From contig CM069871.1 in the NCBI GenBank assembly GCA_036172665.1, forward strand, positions 3,906,001-3,970,000: a DNA stretch of 64,000 bases, given 5' to 3'. How positions within the stretch are numbered: the first letter of the stretch is position 1; each line of letters starts with the position of its first letter. Origin of the DNA: Prosopocoilus inquinatus (taxonomy: Eukaryota; Arthropoda; Insecta; Coleoptera; Lucanidae). The position numbers and the translations under genes are program-made. Positions 21,640 to 33,160 of this stretch are shown piece by piece. A model generated the notes under the pieces. That model did no database searches. It saw only the letters and a list, made by a program, of their open reading frames with translations, and was not told the DNA's origin.

Positions 21640-24090
21640 GTTTACTTATTTTCTTCATTTGCTGTCATTGGTTTTGTCAATCCATCATTTTATCGATTAT
21701 TGTTCGTCATTTTCCTTTATTAATCGAGTCCTTTTTGTTTCTTGAAAAAGCCTTGATCGATTAGTCCTTTTTGTTTCTTGAAAAAGCCTTAGTCGATTGT
21801 CACTTGGTTGTCTCCACGAGTTGATTGTCATTTGTTTTCCTTCATCGGCCGGTCGTCTTTTGTTTTCGCCTCGGCTGGTTGTGGCCGTTTTCTATTTTGT
21901 TTATTTTATCGTTATTCATTTGTCGATTTTTTTACCGTTTATGGCGCTCTTTTTCCGTATAAATCGATTGTTCCCTGTTATCATCGATCGGTTGACCGTC
22001 ATTTACTTTCCCACATCTGTCGATCGTCTTTTGTTTTTTTTTTTGTCTCGGTTGGTTTTTATTTATTCATCGATTGTCTTTTGTTTCCAAAAATGGCGTT
22101 ATTTTCTACATCAGTGAATAGTCACTTATTTGTCTCTATAAGTTGAAAATCATTTTATTTATTTATTTATTTATTTTTCTGTATTAGACAGTTATTTATT
22201 TTTCTTGAGCGGTTGATTGTAAATTACTTTCCTTCATCTATCGATCGTCTTTTGTTTTTGTCTCAGTTGGTTTTCATTTATTCATCGATTGTCTTTTGTT
22301 TCCTGAAATGGCGTTATTTTCTACATCCGTCGATAGTCACTTATTTGTCTCTATAAGTTGAAAATCATTTTATTTATTTATTTATTTATGTATTTATTTA
22401 TTTTTCTGTATTAGACAATTATTTATTTTTCTTGAGCGGTTGATTGTAAATTACTTTCCTTCATCTATCGATCATTTTTTGTTTTTGTCTTAGTTGGTTT
22501 TCATTTATTCATTAATTGCCTTTTGTTTCCTGAAATGGCGTTATTTTCGACATCAGTGAATAGTCACTTATTTGTCTCTATAAGTTGAAAATCATTTTAT
22601 TTATTTGTTTATTTATGTATTTATTTATTTTTCTGTATTAGACAATTATTTATTTTTCTCGAGCGGTTGATTGTAAATTACTTTCCCTCATCTATCGATC
22701 GTCTTTTGTTTTCGTCTTAGTTGGTTTTCATTTATTCATCGATTGTCTTTTTTTTCCTGAAATGGCGTTACTTTCTTTCATTCGATAGCACCCTCGATCA
22801 ATTGCTTTTTATTTCTTAATCGATTGTCTTTTGTTTCCTGAAGCAACATTATTTTCAATTGATTGTCAACAATCAACTTATAGAGACAAATATGTGACTA
22901 TCGACGGATGTAGCGTCGATAGTCATTTATTTGTCTCTATAAGTTGAAAGTCATTTATTTATTTATATATTTATTTATTTTTCTTTATTAATCTTTATTA
23001 GTCAATTGTTTTCGTTTGGATTTGTTTTCATTTATCGATCGATTGTCTTTTATTTTCTTAAAGGTAGAAATTTTTCATATCAGTCGATTGTCACTTATCT
23101 GCCTGCGTCAGTTGATTGTCCTTTATTTTTAATTTATTTTTATTTTGTTTCTTGAAAATGCGTATTTTTTTATATTAATCGATTGCTAGGTATTTTTCTT
23201 GATCGGGTGATCGTCATTTATTTTCCTGCATCCGACAATCACCTTTTGTTCTTGTCTTGCTTGGTTTCTATATTTAATAATCGATTGTCTTTTGTTTCCT
23301 GAAATGGTATTACTTTTTGTATTAGTCCATTGTTACCTAGCACCCTCGATCAATTGCCTTTTTGTTTCTTAATCGATCGTCTTTTGTTTCCTGAAACGGC
23401 ACTATTTTCAATGGATTGTCACTTATTTTATTTATTTGCATTTTTTATTTATGGTTTTTATTTCTTAATTGATTGTCTTTTGTTTCCTGAATCAGGAGTA
23501 TTTTCTGTATCAGTCGATTGTCACTTATTTTGCGCGATCATTTGATCGTCATTTATTATCCTTCATCGGTCAGTCAATTGTTCTAGTTGACATATTTTTT
23601 AATTAATCGATTGTCTTTTGTTTCCTGAATCAGAAGTATTTTCTATTTCAGTCGATTGTCACTTATTTTGCTCGATCATTTGATCGTCATTTATTATCCT
23701 TCATCGGTCAGTCAATTGTTTTGGTTGACATATTTTTTTGATTAATCGATTGTCTTTTGTTTCCCGAATCAGGAGTATTTTCTATATCAGTCGATTGTCA
23801 CTTATTTTGCTCGATCATTTGATCGTCGTTTATTATCCTTCATCGGTCAGGCAATTGTTTTGGTTGACATTTTTTTTTGATTAATCGATTGTTTTTCGTT
23901 TCCTGAAAAATCGTTATTTTCTGTGTCAATCGATTGTCATTTATTTTCGTAGTTGATTTAATAGTCATTTATTTCTTAGCTGATTATGATTCATGTTCTT
24001 AGTTGATTGTCATTTATTTTCTTTCATCTGTCGATCATTCACTTACTAATTATTTGTTGATTTTAATTCGTCGATTATCGTTTGTTTATT
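21640..24090 (+). repeat. T-rich degenerate minisatellite (ATCGATTGTC motif)
   Basis: About 2.4 kb built from variants of TCGATTGTC(A/T)TTTGTTTCC and CGATAGTCACTTATTT. There are higher-order units of about 220-250 bp at 22,020-22,740 and about 135 bp at 23,450-23,890, with embedded TTTA microsatellites near 22,160, 22,370 and 22,600. The plus strand is strongly pyrimidine-rich. The 106-112-codon frames are by-products of the repeats. Confidence 0.85.
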
Positions 24091-24411
24091 CATTTACACG
24101 GTTAAGTTTATTTTTGATTTTTCTTAGTTTGTTGTTTGTCTGTTTCTTCGTCGGTTATTTTTTACACTACCGATAAACATGTAGAAGTACTTTCAAGGTT
24201 ACGTAAGCACTTCAAATACCCAAAGTCAAAGTTAGGACTAAAACAATTTTAATAAAATAAATGAAAACCGAATAACGGGGACCGTACTTCGTTTACAAAA
24301 CGTTACAGAAAACACTTAATCGTTTAATTTGACTTATCAACTGGTGCTCATTTTAGCATATAAAAAAAAAAACTGTGCGCCGAGAGTTATTGCACTCGCA
24401 GTTCCTTTTTG

Positions 24412-24637
<226 letters not shown>

Positions 24638-24776
24638 ATCGAAATGGTGAATTAGTCGTGTTTTAGACAGTCCACGTTTGATACGGTGAGCGCGCAGACA
24701 ATATAATTTGTTTAATGTTTAGTTGAGTGTGTTTTTAGGACGCTCGAGCTCTTAACCGCTTACATTATTTTCATAA

Positions 24777-26297
24777 AACTCAATCAGTGATCCAGTCGTC
24801 GTAGTATTAAGTACCACTTACCTCCTACTACATACCATAAATCCATTATCAGGTAATACGAATTCATCAGTTAAAAACACGGAGCACTTTATAGAAAATA
24901 TAAAGGGTCAAAGAATAACCAGCCAAGATATACTGGTCAGCTTCGACATTGTAAGCCTGTTTACAAATGTACCGACAGAAGCAGCTCTGAACATTGTGAA
25001 AGAAAGACTCTCCAATGATGTAACCCTATCGGACAGAACAACGCTGAAAGTAGAGACAATAATGGAATTACTTAACATATGTGTAAACTCCACCTACTTC
25101 CAAGTAGAAGAGAAATTCTACAAACAAGAATTCGGTATGGCAATGGGATCCCCATTATCTCCAGTCCTAAGCAACATATACATGGAGGAATTTGAACGAA
25201 AATCAATTGACCAGTTTGACTGTAAACCAAAATTGTGGTTAAGGTACGTCGATGATACCTTTGTGATATGGCCACATGGAAGAGAAAACCTTAATAGATT
25301 CCTGACACACCTCAACAACCAAGAAGAATCTATCAAATTCACCATGGAAGTCGAAGAAGAAGGAAAAATTCCTTTCCTGGACGTACTGGTCCAAAGAAAC
25401 GAAGAAACATTCCAGACAAAGGTTTATAGGAAACCTACTCACACAGGACGATATCTCCACTTCGACTCAAACCACAATAACCAGGTCAAATTAAGCGTAG
25501 CAGAGTGCTTATACAACAGAGCACGCACCATCTGTTCAATTCCGAACGAAAAAGAAAAAGAGTTAGAAAATGTCACCGAAACTCTAAAGAAGAACGGCTA
25601 CCCCAACAACATTCTACAAAAAGCCAAAGACAAAACAAACAACTTAGGACAAAACTTGAATGACCTCCCTCCTACCACAACCAACCCAACAAACAATGAG
25701 GAAGTTATATGCACAACAGTAATTCCGTATATAAAAGGTGTCTCCGAAAAAATCAGAAGAATAGGGAAGAAATACAAAATCAGAACCGCATTCAAATCCT
25801 CAAACACTATAAGGTCAATGTTAACTAGGACAAAACCTGACAACGAGGACCAAAGAACGAAGAATTGCGTGTATGCATTGCCCTGCGAATGCGGTAGGGA
25901 ATACATAGGAGAAACAAAAAGACCTCTAAGAATCAGGGTAAAAGAGCATAAAACCCTAACACAAAATGGAGAAATAACGAAGTCGAAAATTGCGGAACAT
26001 GTTTGGGAAGAAGATCATAAGATAAAATGGGAAGAAGCAATGGTAATATCAAAAGAAGAAAGAACCATTCGCAGGAAATTGAAAGAAGCAGCGTACATCG
26101 GAACTTCAATATACCCCATAAGCCAAGCAAGCCTAGAGATTAAAGACCTGTGGATTCCAATCATAAGGGAGAACCTTAAAAGAAAAACACGAACTGACGC
26201 TCAAGAAACTGGCCCAACAGAGAAGTATGAGTCAACGATCCTTGATATCGGAGACCCATGCACTTCTGCGCAGCCTATACGGCGCAACAAACGGTAG
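24777..26297 (+). CDS. Penelope-like element RT plus GIY-YIG endonuclease (5'-truncated)
   Basis: Encodes the polymerase of a Penelope-like retroelement, which copies its RNA at a cut made by its own nuclease. The frame is open from 24,777, after a stop at 24,774. It begins inside the RT: LVSFDIVSLFTNVP precedes the methionine at 24,996. Counting from that Met: GSPLSP at 51-56, the catalytic YVDDT at 84-88, FLDVLV at 128-133 and YRKPTHTGRYLHFDS at 144-158. The C-terminal GIY-YIG domain starts near 291 (CVYALPCECG, then EYIGETKRPLRIRVKEH), with the family's cysteine pair and YIG/R/E-H residues. The N-terminal part of the RT is missing or decayed, so the element is probably dead. It lies about 140 bp downstream of the GA microsatellite. 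Confidence 0.93.
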   Translation, partial: NSISDPVVVVLSTTYLLLHTINPLSGNTNSSVKNTEHFIENIKGQRITSQDILVSFDIVSLFTNVPTEAALNIVKERLSNDVTLSDRTTLKVETIMELLNICVNSTYFQVEEKFYKQEFGMAMGSPLSPVLSNIYMEEFERKSIDQFDCKPKLWLRYVDDTFVIWPHGRENLNRFLTHLNNQEESIKFTMEVEEEGKIPFLDVLVQRNEETFQTKVYRKPTHTGRYLHFDSNHNNQVKLSVAECLYNRARTICSIPNEKEKELENVTETLKKNGYPNNILQKAKDKTNNLGQNLNDLPPTTTNPTNNEEVICTTVIPYIKGVSEKIRRIGKKYKIRTAFKSSNTIRSMLTRTKPDNEDQRTKNCVYALPCECGREYIGETKRPLRIRVKEHKTLTQNGEITKSKIAEHVWEEDHKIKWEEAMVISKEERTIRRKLKEAAYIGTSIYPISQASLEIKDLWIPIIRENLKRKTRTDAQETGPTEKYESTILDIGDPCTSAQPIRRNKR

Positions 26298-26324
26298 CTT
26301 ATATAGAACCTAAGAACTATAATA

Positions 26325-26440
26325 AGTTGCCGCCTCAGTAGCCAAGTGTGTAGAGCGAAAGGTCTGATAAACTAACAATCAGAGCAACCTAGGTTCAAAT
26401 CCACGAGGAGACTTAAAAAAAATAAAAAAAAAAAAAAAGA
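26325..26440 (+). mobile_element. tRNA-derived SINE-like insert with A-tail
   Basis: Between the PLE stop codon and the PLE tail lies a tRNA-like segment: A-box-like TAGCCAAGTGTGTAGAG, an anticodon-type stem TCTGAT/ATCAGA, B box GGTTCAAATCC, and a partly paired acceptor (GCCGCCT with AGGAGAC, 5 of 7). An A-rich tail (26,415-26,440) follows. The T-stem and anticodon loop are not canonical, so it is not a working tRNA. It may be a SINE inserted in the PLE or a piece of the PLE 3' end. Confidence 0.6.
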
Positions 26441-26698
26441 GACGTGCACATAAAAGTCCAATAAATCCCTAATAATGGAAAAATTGGCAAAAACCCGCCT
26501 TTCTAAAGGCGAATACCCTGAAGACGGTAACCGACAAGTTGCTACCGAAACGTCGGATTACATCTATCCAACAAATGGTGGAAATAGTCCAACAAACAGA
26601 CGTAACAACGAAAACAACCCACCATTAACAACTTTCAGAAAACATACCACTTGGAACTTATAATTTGGCAGTTTTGTAAGCAGTATAAAAAGACGTAC
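26441..26698 (+). mobile_element. PLE 3' tail
   Basis: Continues the PLE after the A-tract. It contains CTGAAGACGGTA...TACCGAAACGTCGG, a stem-forming motif typical of PLE ends and related to, but not meeting the rules of, a hammerhead (one extra base after CTGAAGA and no room for stem III). A 62-codon frame reading PEDGNRQVATETSD crosses it. Confidence 0.55.
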
Positions 26699-26934
26699 GG
26701 CCGGTTGCACCAATATTTTAAGCAGAGCTCAAATTTAAGTCGTGATAAGAACATGACATTTTATGTAAGTTCAACACAATGTCAGACACATTCTAATATG
26801 ATACTTAAATGAAGTTTAAGTGTCAGTCAGAATGTGATTGACATTATACTCACCATGCATAAATGTCACGTTCTAAACATGACTTAAACTTAAGTTTTAC
26901 TTAAAATATCGGTGCAATAGGGGCAATAGTGAAT
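26699..26934. mobile_element. MITE family M2 (GGTTGCACC ends)
   Basis: Terminal inverted repeats GGCCGGTTGCACC and the complement of GCCCCTATTGCACC. The interior is itself palindromic (AAGTCGTGATAAGAACATGA against ACGTTCTAAACATGACTT). About 236 bp, non-coding. A relative lies at 49,864-50,007. Confidence 0.75.
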
Positions 26935-27705
26935 GGAAAGTTGAAATACACAGTTTTTCTTTATCAAGAGTGCTCAAAACTGGGCACGTTCTTCTTTGGA
27001 TCGATCCTCAAGTGGAATATTCCTTTTTATTTATTGCGCCATCTTCTATCTGAGAAGCTATCACCTAGCGTGTAATAGGCAACAACACAATAGCTTAATA
27101 CTACTCTGATCGTTTGATACAAGTGATATGACGTCACATAATATGACACCTAACAACGTGCCATACTTATTAAGTTCCTTACTTACACGCGATTAGGTAC
27201 GTATAATTTTTATCCTGGCAGTGGAACAATGAAGTTTTCAATCAAACAGACCAGAAGGTAAGTAACGAAGCCAATAATCTGATGGCGTACGACAATGAAC
27301 CATATATAATGCAGAGCCATAGTCCGTGGGACAATAAAGAAGGCGATTGTCTATAACGAGTAAGATGCACCGTGACGGAAGAATATCGACGTGTGAGAGT
27401 TGCAAGTGAGTAATGGACGTTCAGATGTGTGGGCCATTAGCATAGGGCGTGCGGCCGCGACCTACCCCACGGCCCACGTGTGAGATCAACACGGAGATAT
27501 CCTGCTACTCCCACATCACAATAGCTGTCCATGGCCTCTCATACTACCAGCTACTACTGCAGAGTACTGTACCTCCGTCTAGATAAGCGTACGTGCGATT
27601 TATGTTGCGTCATTAATTTACACGAGAAACACTGAAAGGGGAAACTTCCTTTTGTTCGCCATTTAAATGTTCACCGGGAGATATAATACGGCACGTCACT
27701 GTAAT
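26935..27705. other. No gene recognised
   Basis: Mixed-composition DNA. 27,290-27,600 is less AT-rich, with inverted TGTGTGGGCC / GGCCCACGTGTG at about 27,427-27,482. No coding evidence. Confidence 0.35.
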
Positions 27706-27710
27706 CTTTC

Positions 27711-28110
27711 TTGCACTCGAAACATGGTTTCTGGCACGGAGAGGCCTTTTGCTAAAATTTCAATTCCTACTAAAAGAATGAATGCACCCCCACCAATCTT
27801 CATCTCTTTTTTCTTCTGTGGTAGGCGATGAGAAACTAAAATGGAAGAGAAAAGGAAATCCATTTTATTCGGGTAACAATGAAATTCCTGGTTTAGCAAA
27901 CCAAGCTTCATGCAGTCATGTCTTGCAGTCGAACATGGTTTCTGGCATAGATAGACCTTTTGCTAAATTTCAATTTCTACTACAAGAATGCACCCCCCAC
28001 CAATCTTCTTTACCTTTTTCTTCTATAGTAAGGTGAGAAACCAAAAAAAAGAAAAGAAAATCCATTTCATTCATAGGACAATCAATGAAATTACTTGTTA
28101 AGCAAACCCA
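27711..28110 (+). repeat. Tandem duplication, about 212-bp unit
   Basis: TTGCA(C/G)TCGAA plus ACATGGTTTCTGGCA occurs at 27,711 and 27,923. Both copies contain CCTTTTGCTAAA and ACCAATCTTC blocks. Confidence 0.75.
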
Positions 28111-28180
28111 GCCCAACACAGATTTATTTAAAACTAGAGGTAGAAATCATATATTTCGACGTCATCATTGAGCGGCGAAC

Positions 28181-28540
28181 TTTATTACAGTTTTAAATCC
28201 TTTTCATTATTTTAGACCGGCCTGTATAGTAAAATTTACCGGAGTCGATTTTTTCCTTCATCAACGGGTTATTTTATCGTGCCGGAAAAGGGTGTGTCGC
28301 TGCGCTTTTGCCGAGCGAAACGTGTCTTTTTCTTGTCGCCTCGGGCTACGAACGAGCACTTTATTACAGTTTTAAATCCATTTATTATTTTAGGCCGCCC
28401 TACATAGTAAAATTTACCGGAGTCGAATTTTCCTTCATCAACGGGTTATTTTATCGTGCCGGAAGAGGGTGTGTCGCTGCGCTCTTGCCGAGCGAAACGT
28501 GTCTTTTTTTTGTCGTCTCGGGCTGGGAACGCAGCTAATT
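28181..28540 (+). repeat. Tandem duplication, 179-bp unit
   Basis: TTTATTACAGTTTTAAATCC starts at 28,181 and 28,360. Both copies carry CATCAACGGGTTATTTTATC and GCCGAGCGAAACGTGTCTTT. The frames across them are not convincing genes. Confidence 0.8.
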
Positions 28541-28906
28541 AAATTGGTAATTACCCGGAACCTTGTTCGTTCTGTATGGGTTTTCTATGAGGGTATTTCG
28601 AGTCAGAAATACGCTCGTTTGATTCTCGTAAATAAAATCCGAGGGAATTTCATTTCATTGCGGTTTATTCCGGGTGACGCCAGGCTTTTTTTTGCTCTCC
28701 GCTCTCAGTGAGTTGCAACATATTTTGTTCGTTCCGTGGACGCGCTCGTGAACCTTGATATTTAAAGCTCATTCGATATGGTTTATGTCACATTTCGCCG
28801 GATTGGCGATTGGTAAAAAAAGATAAGATCAGAAGCTAAAAAAAAATGAAAATATTTTGATGATTATTATCGAGAAACACAACTAGACTAGAGAAAAAAA
28901 GAAAAT

Positions 28907-29365
28907 TTAAAAGAAATTAGTAGTATAATTATTTAAAATGTGACAAACGGCAGACAATGGAAAACAAAAACATATAAGCGTTGTTTCAAGAGGTTTTTTC
29001 TTCCTAGTGAAAGTCATTACATTACATTTCGAGACATTTAATGGAAGATTGTTTTCCATGCACCATTCGTACACTGCATCAAAGTTCTTCTGTAGATGAA
29101 TAGAATTATCTACTGAGTTTATAGTACGATAGATTTTTAAATCATCAGCATACATTAAAAACGAAGTATCAAGGCTATCCGAAATATCATTGATAAAAAT
29201 GCTAAACAGCAGAGGGCCCAAAACAGATCCTTGTGGTACCCCACTTTGCTGTTTAAATAGATTGGTTTTATGTCCATTGAGTGTTACAAACATGTAGCGA
29301 TCATTCAAATAAGATGTTATTAATTGAATCAAATTATCAGAAAAACCAAAATAATCCAGTCTCAA
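28907..29365 (-). pseudogene. Non-LTR retrotransposon (Jockey-like) reverse transcriptase fragment
   Basis: An open frame of about 150 codons on the minus strand contains the RT motifs QSGVPQGSVLGPLLFSIFIN and FLMYADDLKIY (catalytic YADD). This is the central-to-C-terminal palm of a LINE polymerase. The frame loses similarity after MTFTRKKKPLE, and the 5' part, endonuclease and ORF1 are absent. It is a dead fragment of a LINE, unrelated to the PLE at 24.8 kb. The clade call (Jockey/CR1-like) is from motif style only. Confidence 0.88.
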
Positions 29366-30975
29366 CTCTTTTTTAACTATCGAGGAAACGTAAAATAAAA
29401 ATTCCTAACCAGAATTATTATTACAGAAAAAAAAAATTAATAAATAAAAACACCAACCGAACTGTTAGATTTTAAATTTTCTTTAAAAAATCCTAGTTCA
29501 AAATACACATTCAAGACGTAATACTAATTCAAAATTCAGTAAAAAAAAGAACAAACAAACAGACAAACAAAAACAAAACACTATCTAATATTTACGAAAC
29601 GTCGAAATGAAAATATCTAATGACAACAAAATAAAACAAAAAATTGTAATGATTCGTGAAAAAAGATATTTTTTTTATATTTAATTTCAGAAAAAGTAAA
29701 TGACAAATGAAAATAAAAAAGAAGCACATTTTCGTCTTTCAGAGAAACGTAAAAGGAACGAAAACCGAAAAAAAAATAATTGACATTGATTCATGTCCGA
29801 TGAAAATTGTTACAATGTTTCGGTTGTGTAAACCGATCTTAAATCCTCTGAAGTTTCTAACCGTTACTCAAATCATGCTGGGTTTCCCGTGGATGGAGTA
29901 TTAATAGGAGTGTTAATCAGTGGCGCAACGAGGGGAAGGATTAACCCCCCCCCTCCCCCAGAAGGTTTACTTGATATATGTATATATTTTTTGCAATGGA
30001 ATTGAAGTTTAATCATCATTTTTTTACATAATCTATTGTGGAAAACATTCCACATATTCTTCACATAAAAATAGAAATCTTCCTTGGAGGGGGCGCCAAG
30101 GAAGGCTAAGCCTGCCCTGGAAAGTTTTAAGCCTGTCCTACGATGGCCCAACCTGACATGAAAACTTATGGAGCCTGCCCTTCATAATGATGAGCCCCCC
30201 GTGAATGTTTAGTCAGGCTACGGCCCTGGTTGCAGTCTACCTATTTAAAAGTCTATTAGTTGCAGATTTGACTTTTTGTGTAATTTAAATCTAAAGAAAT
30301 CGACTTATAGCGTTTTCTATTGAATGCACACTCAGAGTATCTCCATGTCGTTCTAACTTCATACAATAAAATGAGCTGGAGTGATGCGCATCCTAGACCT
30401 TGAAAAATATAGCTACAGTGGGACCAAATGCTGCTTCTTGCACCATTACATTAATTAATAATTAAACTGTTAAATTGTAAATTGGCGTACTAGATAAAAA
30501 TTACTTTATTTTTTTTTTTATTGGATTATTATGCCAGTCCAATTATTTAACTGTGGCCTATCAGCCCCGTCCCCCGCCCTTCTTGGAAGTTGTTAGATTC
30601 ATATGGGCGCCCGTGAAGGAAATATCCAACCCAAACCAAAACCCCCTCCAGAAGAAATTTCTGGCTACGCCACTGGTGTTAATGTTCCCTCCAAGAGGTT
30701 TCCACACCTCCGGCGTACGGCATCCGGCATCGGCAATTAAAATCCTTTCGTGTTTGGTTGAAATAAAATTTCCGAATGTTTCAACTTTCAACGTTCAGAA
30801 ATGAAATGAAATTTTATCAACGAGCCATGAAATCGCGACAGAGTTATTTTTTAACGAATCAATAATTAAATTTTCTTGCCATAGATGAAACTTAGCTTTT
30901 TGCCCTAACAGATTTCAAAGAAAGAAAAGAAAATAAGAAATCAATTTCAAATATCAAGGAAGATTATCTAATATG
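29366..30975. other. Intergenic, TE debris; no gene recognised
   Basis: AT-rich. Contains CAGTGGCGCAACGAGGGG near 29,919, CTACGGCCCTGG near 30,219 and GGCTACGCCACTGG near 30,662, motifs that look like hAT-type transposon ends, but no matching pair with an 8-bp duplication was found. The frames near 30.6 kb are on both strands and unsupported. Confidence 0.4.
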
Positions 30976-31175
30976 GATCATACTCAATAGATGTCGCCAG
31001 CGCTATCAGCTAAAACAGTTTTCTGCTTTGAAAATGGAAACTTCAACGCAAACATAACCTAAAAAACTTTTGAAGAATTTTTATTCTAGGCCCGACCACA
31101 TTTTTCAAGTAAGTAATCAAGTAAATAGTTACTGTAAGGAAACCATAAAACTAATTTAACATTTCGCTTATAGCA

Positions 31176-31418
31176 ATGGGTGGATGGAAGTTGGAAGTTG
31201 CCAAAATGGCATTGTACATGACTTTCCCCGTTGCACTATTCCATTACTTCAATCAGCCCGAATACTTCGAGGAGTGGGTGACGAAAATGAAACGCGAAAT
31301 ATACCCCCCCGAAAATAAATCCCACCGAGAAGAAATCAAAGAGGCCATCAGGAGAATCCAAGAGAAACAGGAGCTCAAAATGCTCAAAGCATTAGAGGAG
31401 AGCGCAGGCAAAACGTAA
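31176..31418 (+). CDS. PET100: PET100 homolog, mitochondrial cytochrome c oxidase assembly factor
   Basis: An 80-residue protein in one coding exon. The N-terminus MGGWKLEVAKMALYMTFPVA continues LFHYFNQPEYFEEWV and REIYPPE, matching the short PET100 family: one membrane-spanning segment (about 8-24), a conserved Asn-Gln pair, then a charged helical tail. PET100 sits in the inner mitochondrial membrane and helps assemble complex IV. The start is the first ATG after a likely acceptor (TTATAG, exon from 31,174). A possible donor CAA|GTAAGT near 31,110 suggests a non-coding first exon. AATAAA at 31,466-31,471 is a fitting poly(A) signal. Its 3' end faces the transporter gene that stops at 31,488, so the 3' UTRs nearly touch or overlap. 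Confidence 0.88.
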   Translation: MGGWKLEVAKMALYMTFPVALFHYFNQPEYFEEWVTKMKREIYPPENKSHREEIKEAIRRIQEKQELKMLKALEESAGKT

Positions 31419-31487
31419 TTTTATTAAAAGCCTTCTTTATTTCAACTATTAGGTATGTGATAATTAATAAATACTTATTTATTTAAG

Positions 31488-33160
31488 TTAATCACGTTTA
31501 ACATCATCGACTAACGAATTCTTTTTGTAACAATAATTTGCGACGATGCTTCCTATTGCGACCGGAATTATGTTAATTGGGGGCGTCGCTTCGTAACCCC
31601 AGACTTCTCCAACGTACCCGGTCATGACTGGCGTTGCTAAACTAGATATTTGCACGACGCTTTCATAACTGCCCATCACGGTGCCTTTCTCAGATTCTGG
31701 GATTCGGCTTATCAACATTTCCATCCACGTCGCATCCAGAAATACTCGCGTGAATGCCAGGGGTATCATCATCAGAACATACATCCAAAAACTATTGCAC
31801 ATGTAATTAATCGCGAACACCAAACTCATGCCGATGAAACAGTGCAAGTTCCTCTGGAAACCGTGCAAGTCATGTTTGTATAAAGTTCTTTTTATTTTAC
31901 CAAACAGTATGTTGGCTACTATTGTAAGCAGGCTGAAGAACGAGAGGACCAAAGCCATTTGCTGTTGCGAAGCACCGTACAGGTCTATTAGTATGATGCC
32001 GAATGTTGAGAAGAAAGCAGAGAACGAAGACTCCACGAGGAACTTAAACGCGAAGATATCCCAAAATACGTCCCATTTTATGTTTCGCAAGTTAACAAAA
32101 GCACTCGTTAATTCCCTCAGTATTGAAAGGCGTTGCTTCTTTTTGCTCGAGCTCTTCGGTACAACCTCGGGAAGTAAAGATGCGACTCCTTCAAGTACAA
32201 AAACATTGTTTAAAGTGCACTGTGATTCTTTTTACTACCAACCGGTGCCGATGAGGCTTGCTCCGGTTAAAAGGAGGCCGATGTAAAAGAAGCCATTTTC
32301 AAAAGTGTTCAGAACTCCTCCAAGGATCGGTCCGATTATGAAACTAATCCCCATGATTGCTCCGATTTTGGCAAAGGCGGCGTTCTGGTTTTCATTGGGT
32401 ACATTGTCTGTGAGTAGGGCTTTGGTTAAGATTTGGATGTGACAAGACAACCCTAGAATCCGAAGAAATGTAAAATAAAACTACACCACACTCTAGTTGT
32501 CTCTACCTAATAAGATTCTTGATACGATGTACAACGTTAGAGACGATGTAAATGTTAAGACTATGTTGCTCAGGAAACATAGAAAGAAGGAATAAAAAAG
32601 TAGCTTTTTGCGTCCTATCGAATCACTCCAGCTTCCCTAAAATAAAATGCAAAATTACTTTCTTCAAGGTCTCCAAAGAGTTAAATTTGTTTAGCCAAGA
32701 AGTTTATAATTCATTTTTAAAACTCATGTGAATTACAAAGAGCAGTAATTTACTTTATTTTAAACTAAGCTGCTATATTATTTAAATTATTAAGCTGTTG
32801 TGGAAATGTAAACTTAAGAGAAAATTATAAAATGGGATAAAAACGTCTGTTTACAAATTAAATTCAGAATTTAAAGAATAATTACTTATTAGAGCATTAA
32901 AAAAATTAATTCGCTTTTTTTTTAATATCTTACTACAAGAGGGCCTGTTAATAATTGCAACAACGCGTGCAGTGATGCCAATACACCCAAGAGAAACCTC
33001 GAACCACCAATCTCCAGCAAGTGAATCGGAAGTACCGGAAGTAACAACGCAAAACAAAAAATATCCTAAAAAAAAAACTGCGATTATTTCACCGGGAAAC
33101 ACATAAAATTAGAAAATTATTTACCAGGAAGCTCGATATGTAAATCAAGGACAACACCAT
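31488..33160 (-). CDS. MFSD9-like major facilitator transporter, paralogue A
   Basis: Five coding exons on the minus strand: 33160-33125, 33065-32934, 32636-32507, 32452-32243 and 32188-31488, giving 402 residues. All junctions are GT-AG, and three introns are 54-59 bp. It is a TetA/MFSD9-type 12-helix transporter; the substrate is unknown. Features: LLTGPLVGSWSDSIGRKK (around residues 50-67) is a complete MFS motif A (G-x-x-x-D-x-x-G-R-K), and FIIGPILGG marks the fifth helix. Exons 2 to 4 have the same lengths (132, 130, 210) as paralogue C. Start: MVLSLIYISSFL aligns with the equivalent first exons of B and C. Poly(A) signal AATAAA (complement 31,478-31,483) lies directly after the stop. 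Family assignment is from motif and layout; ortholog identity among the three copies is unresolved. Confidence 0.85.

Noticed and set aside
26325..26412. Functional tRNA gene
   Set aside because: The T-stem has two mismatches, the anticodon loop lacks the expected U33 and the acceptor pairs at only 5 of 7 positions. Better explained as a tRNA-derived repeat.
26515..26560. Hammerhead ribozyme in the tail of the coding PLE
   Set aside because: CTGAAGA and GAAAC are present with a good stem between them, but there is one extra base after CTGAAGA, and GAAA-C is followed directly by GTC with no room for stem III. No stem I partner is visible.
29919..30675. hAT element bounded by CAGTGGCG and CGCCACTG
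   Set aside because: The two motifs are present but no 8-bp target duplication was found, and the intervening sequence looks like several fragments.
32189..32235. Stop codon ending the fourth exon frame of transporter A
   Set aside because: The TAG lies in a 54-bp GT-AG intron. Splicing gives LIGTGVASLLPE, which lines up with the other two paralogues.
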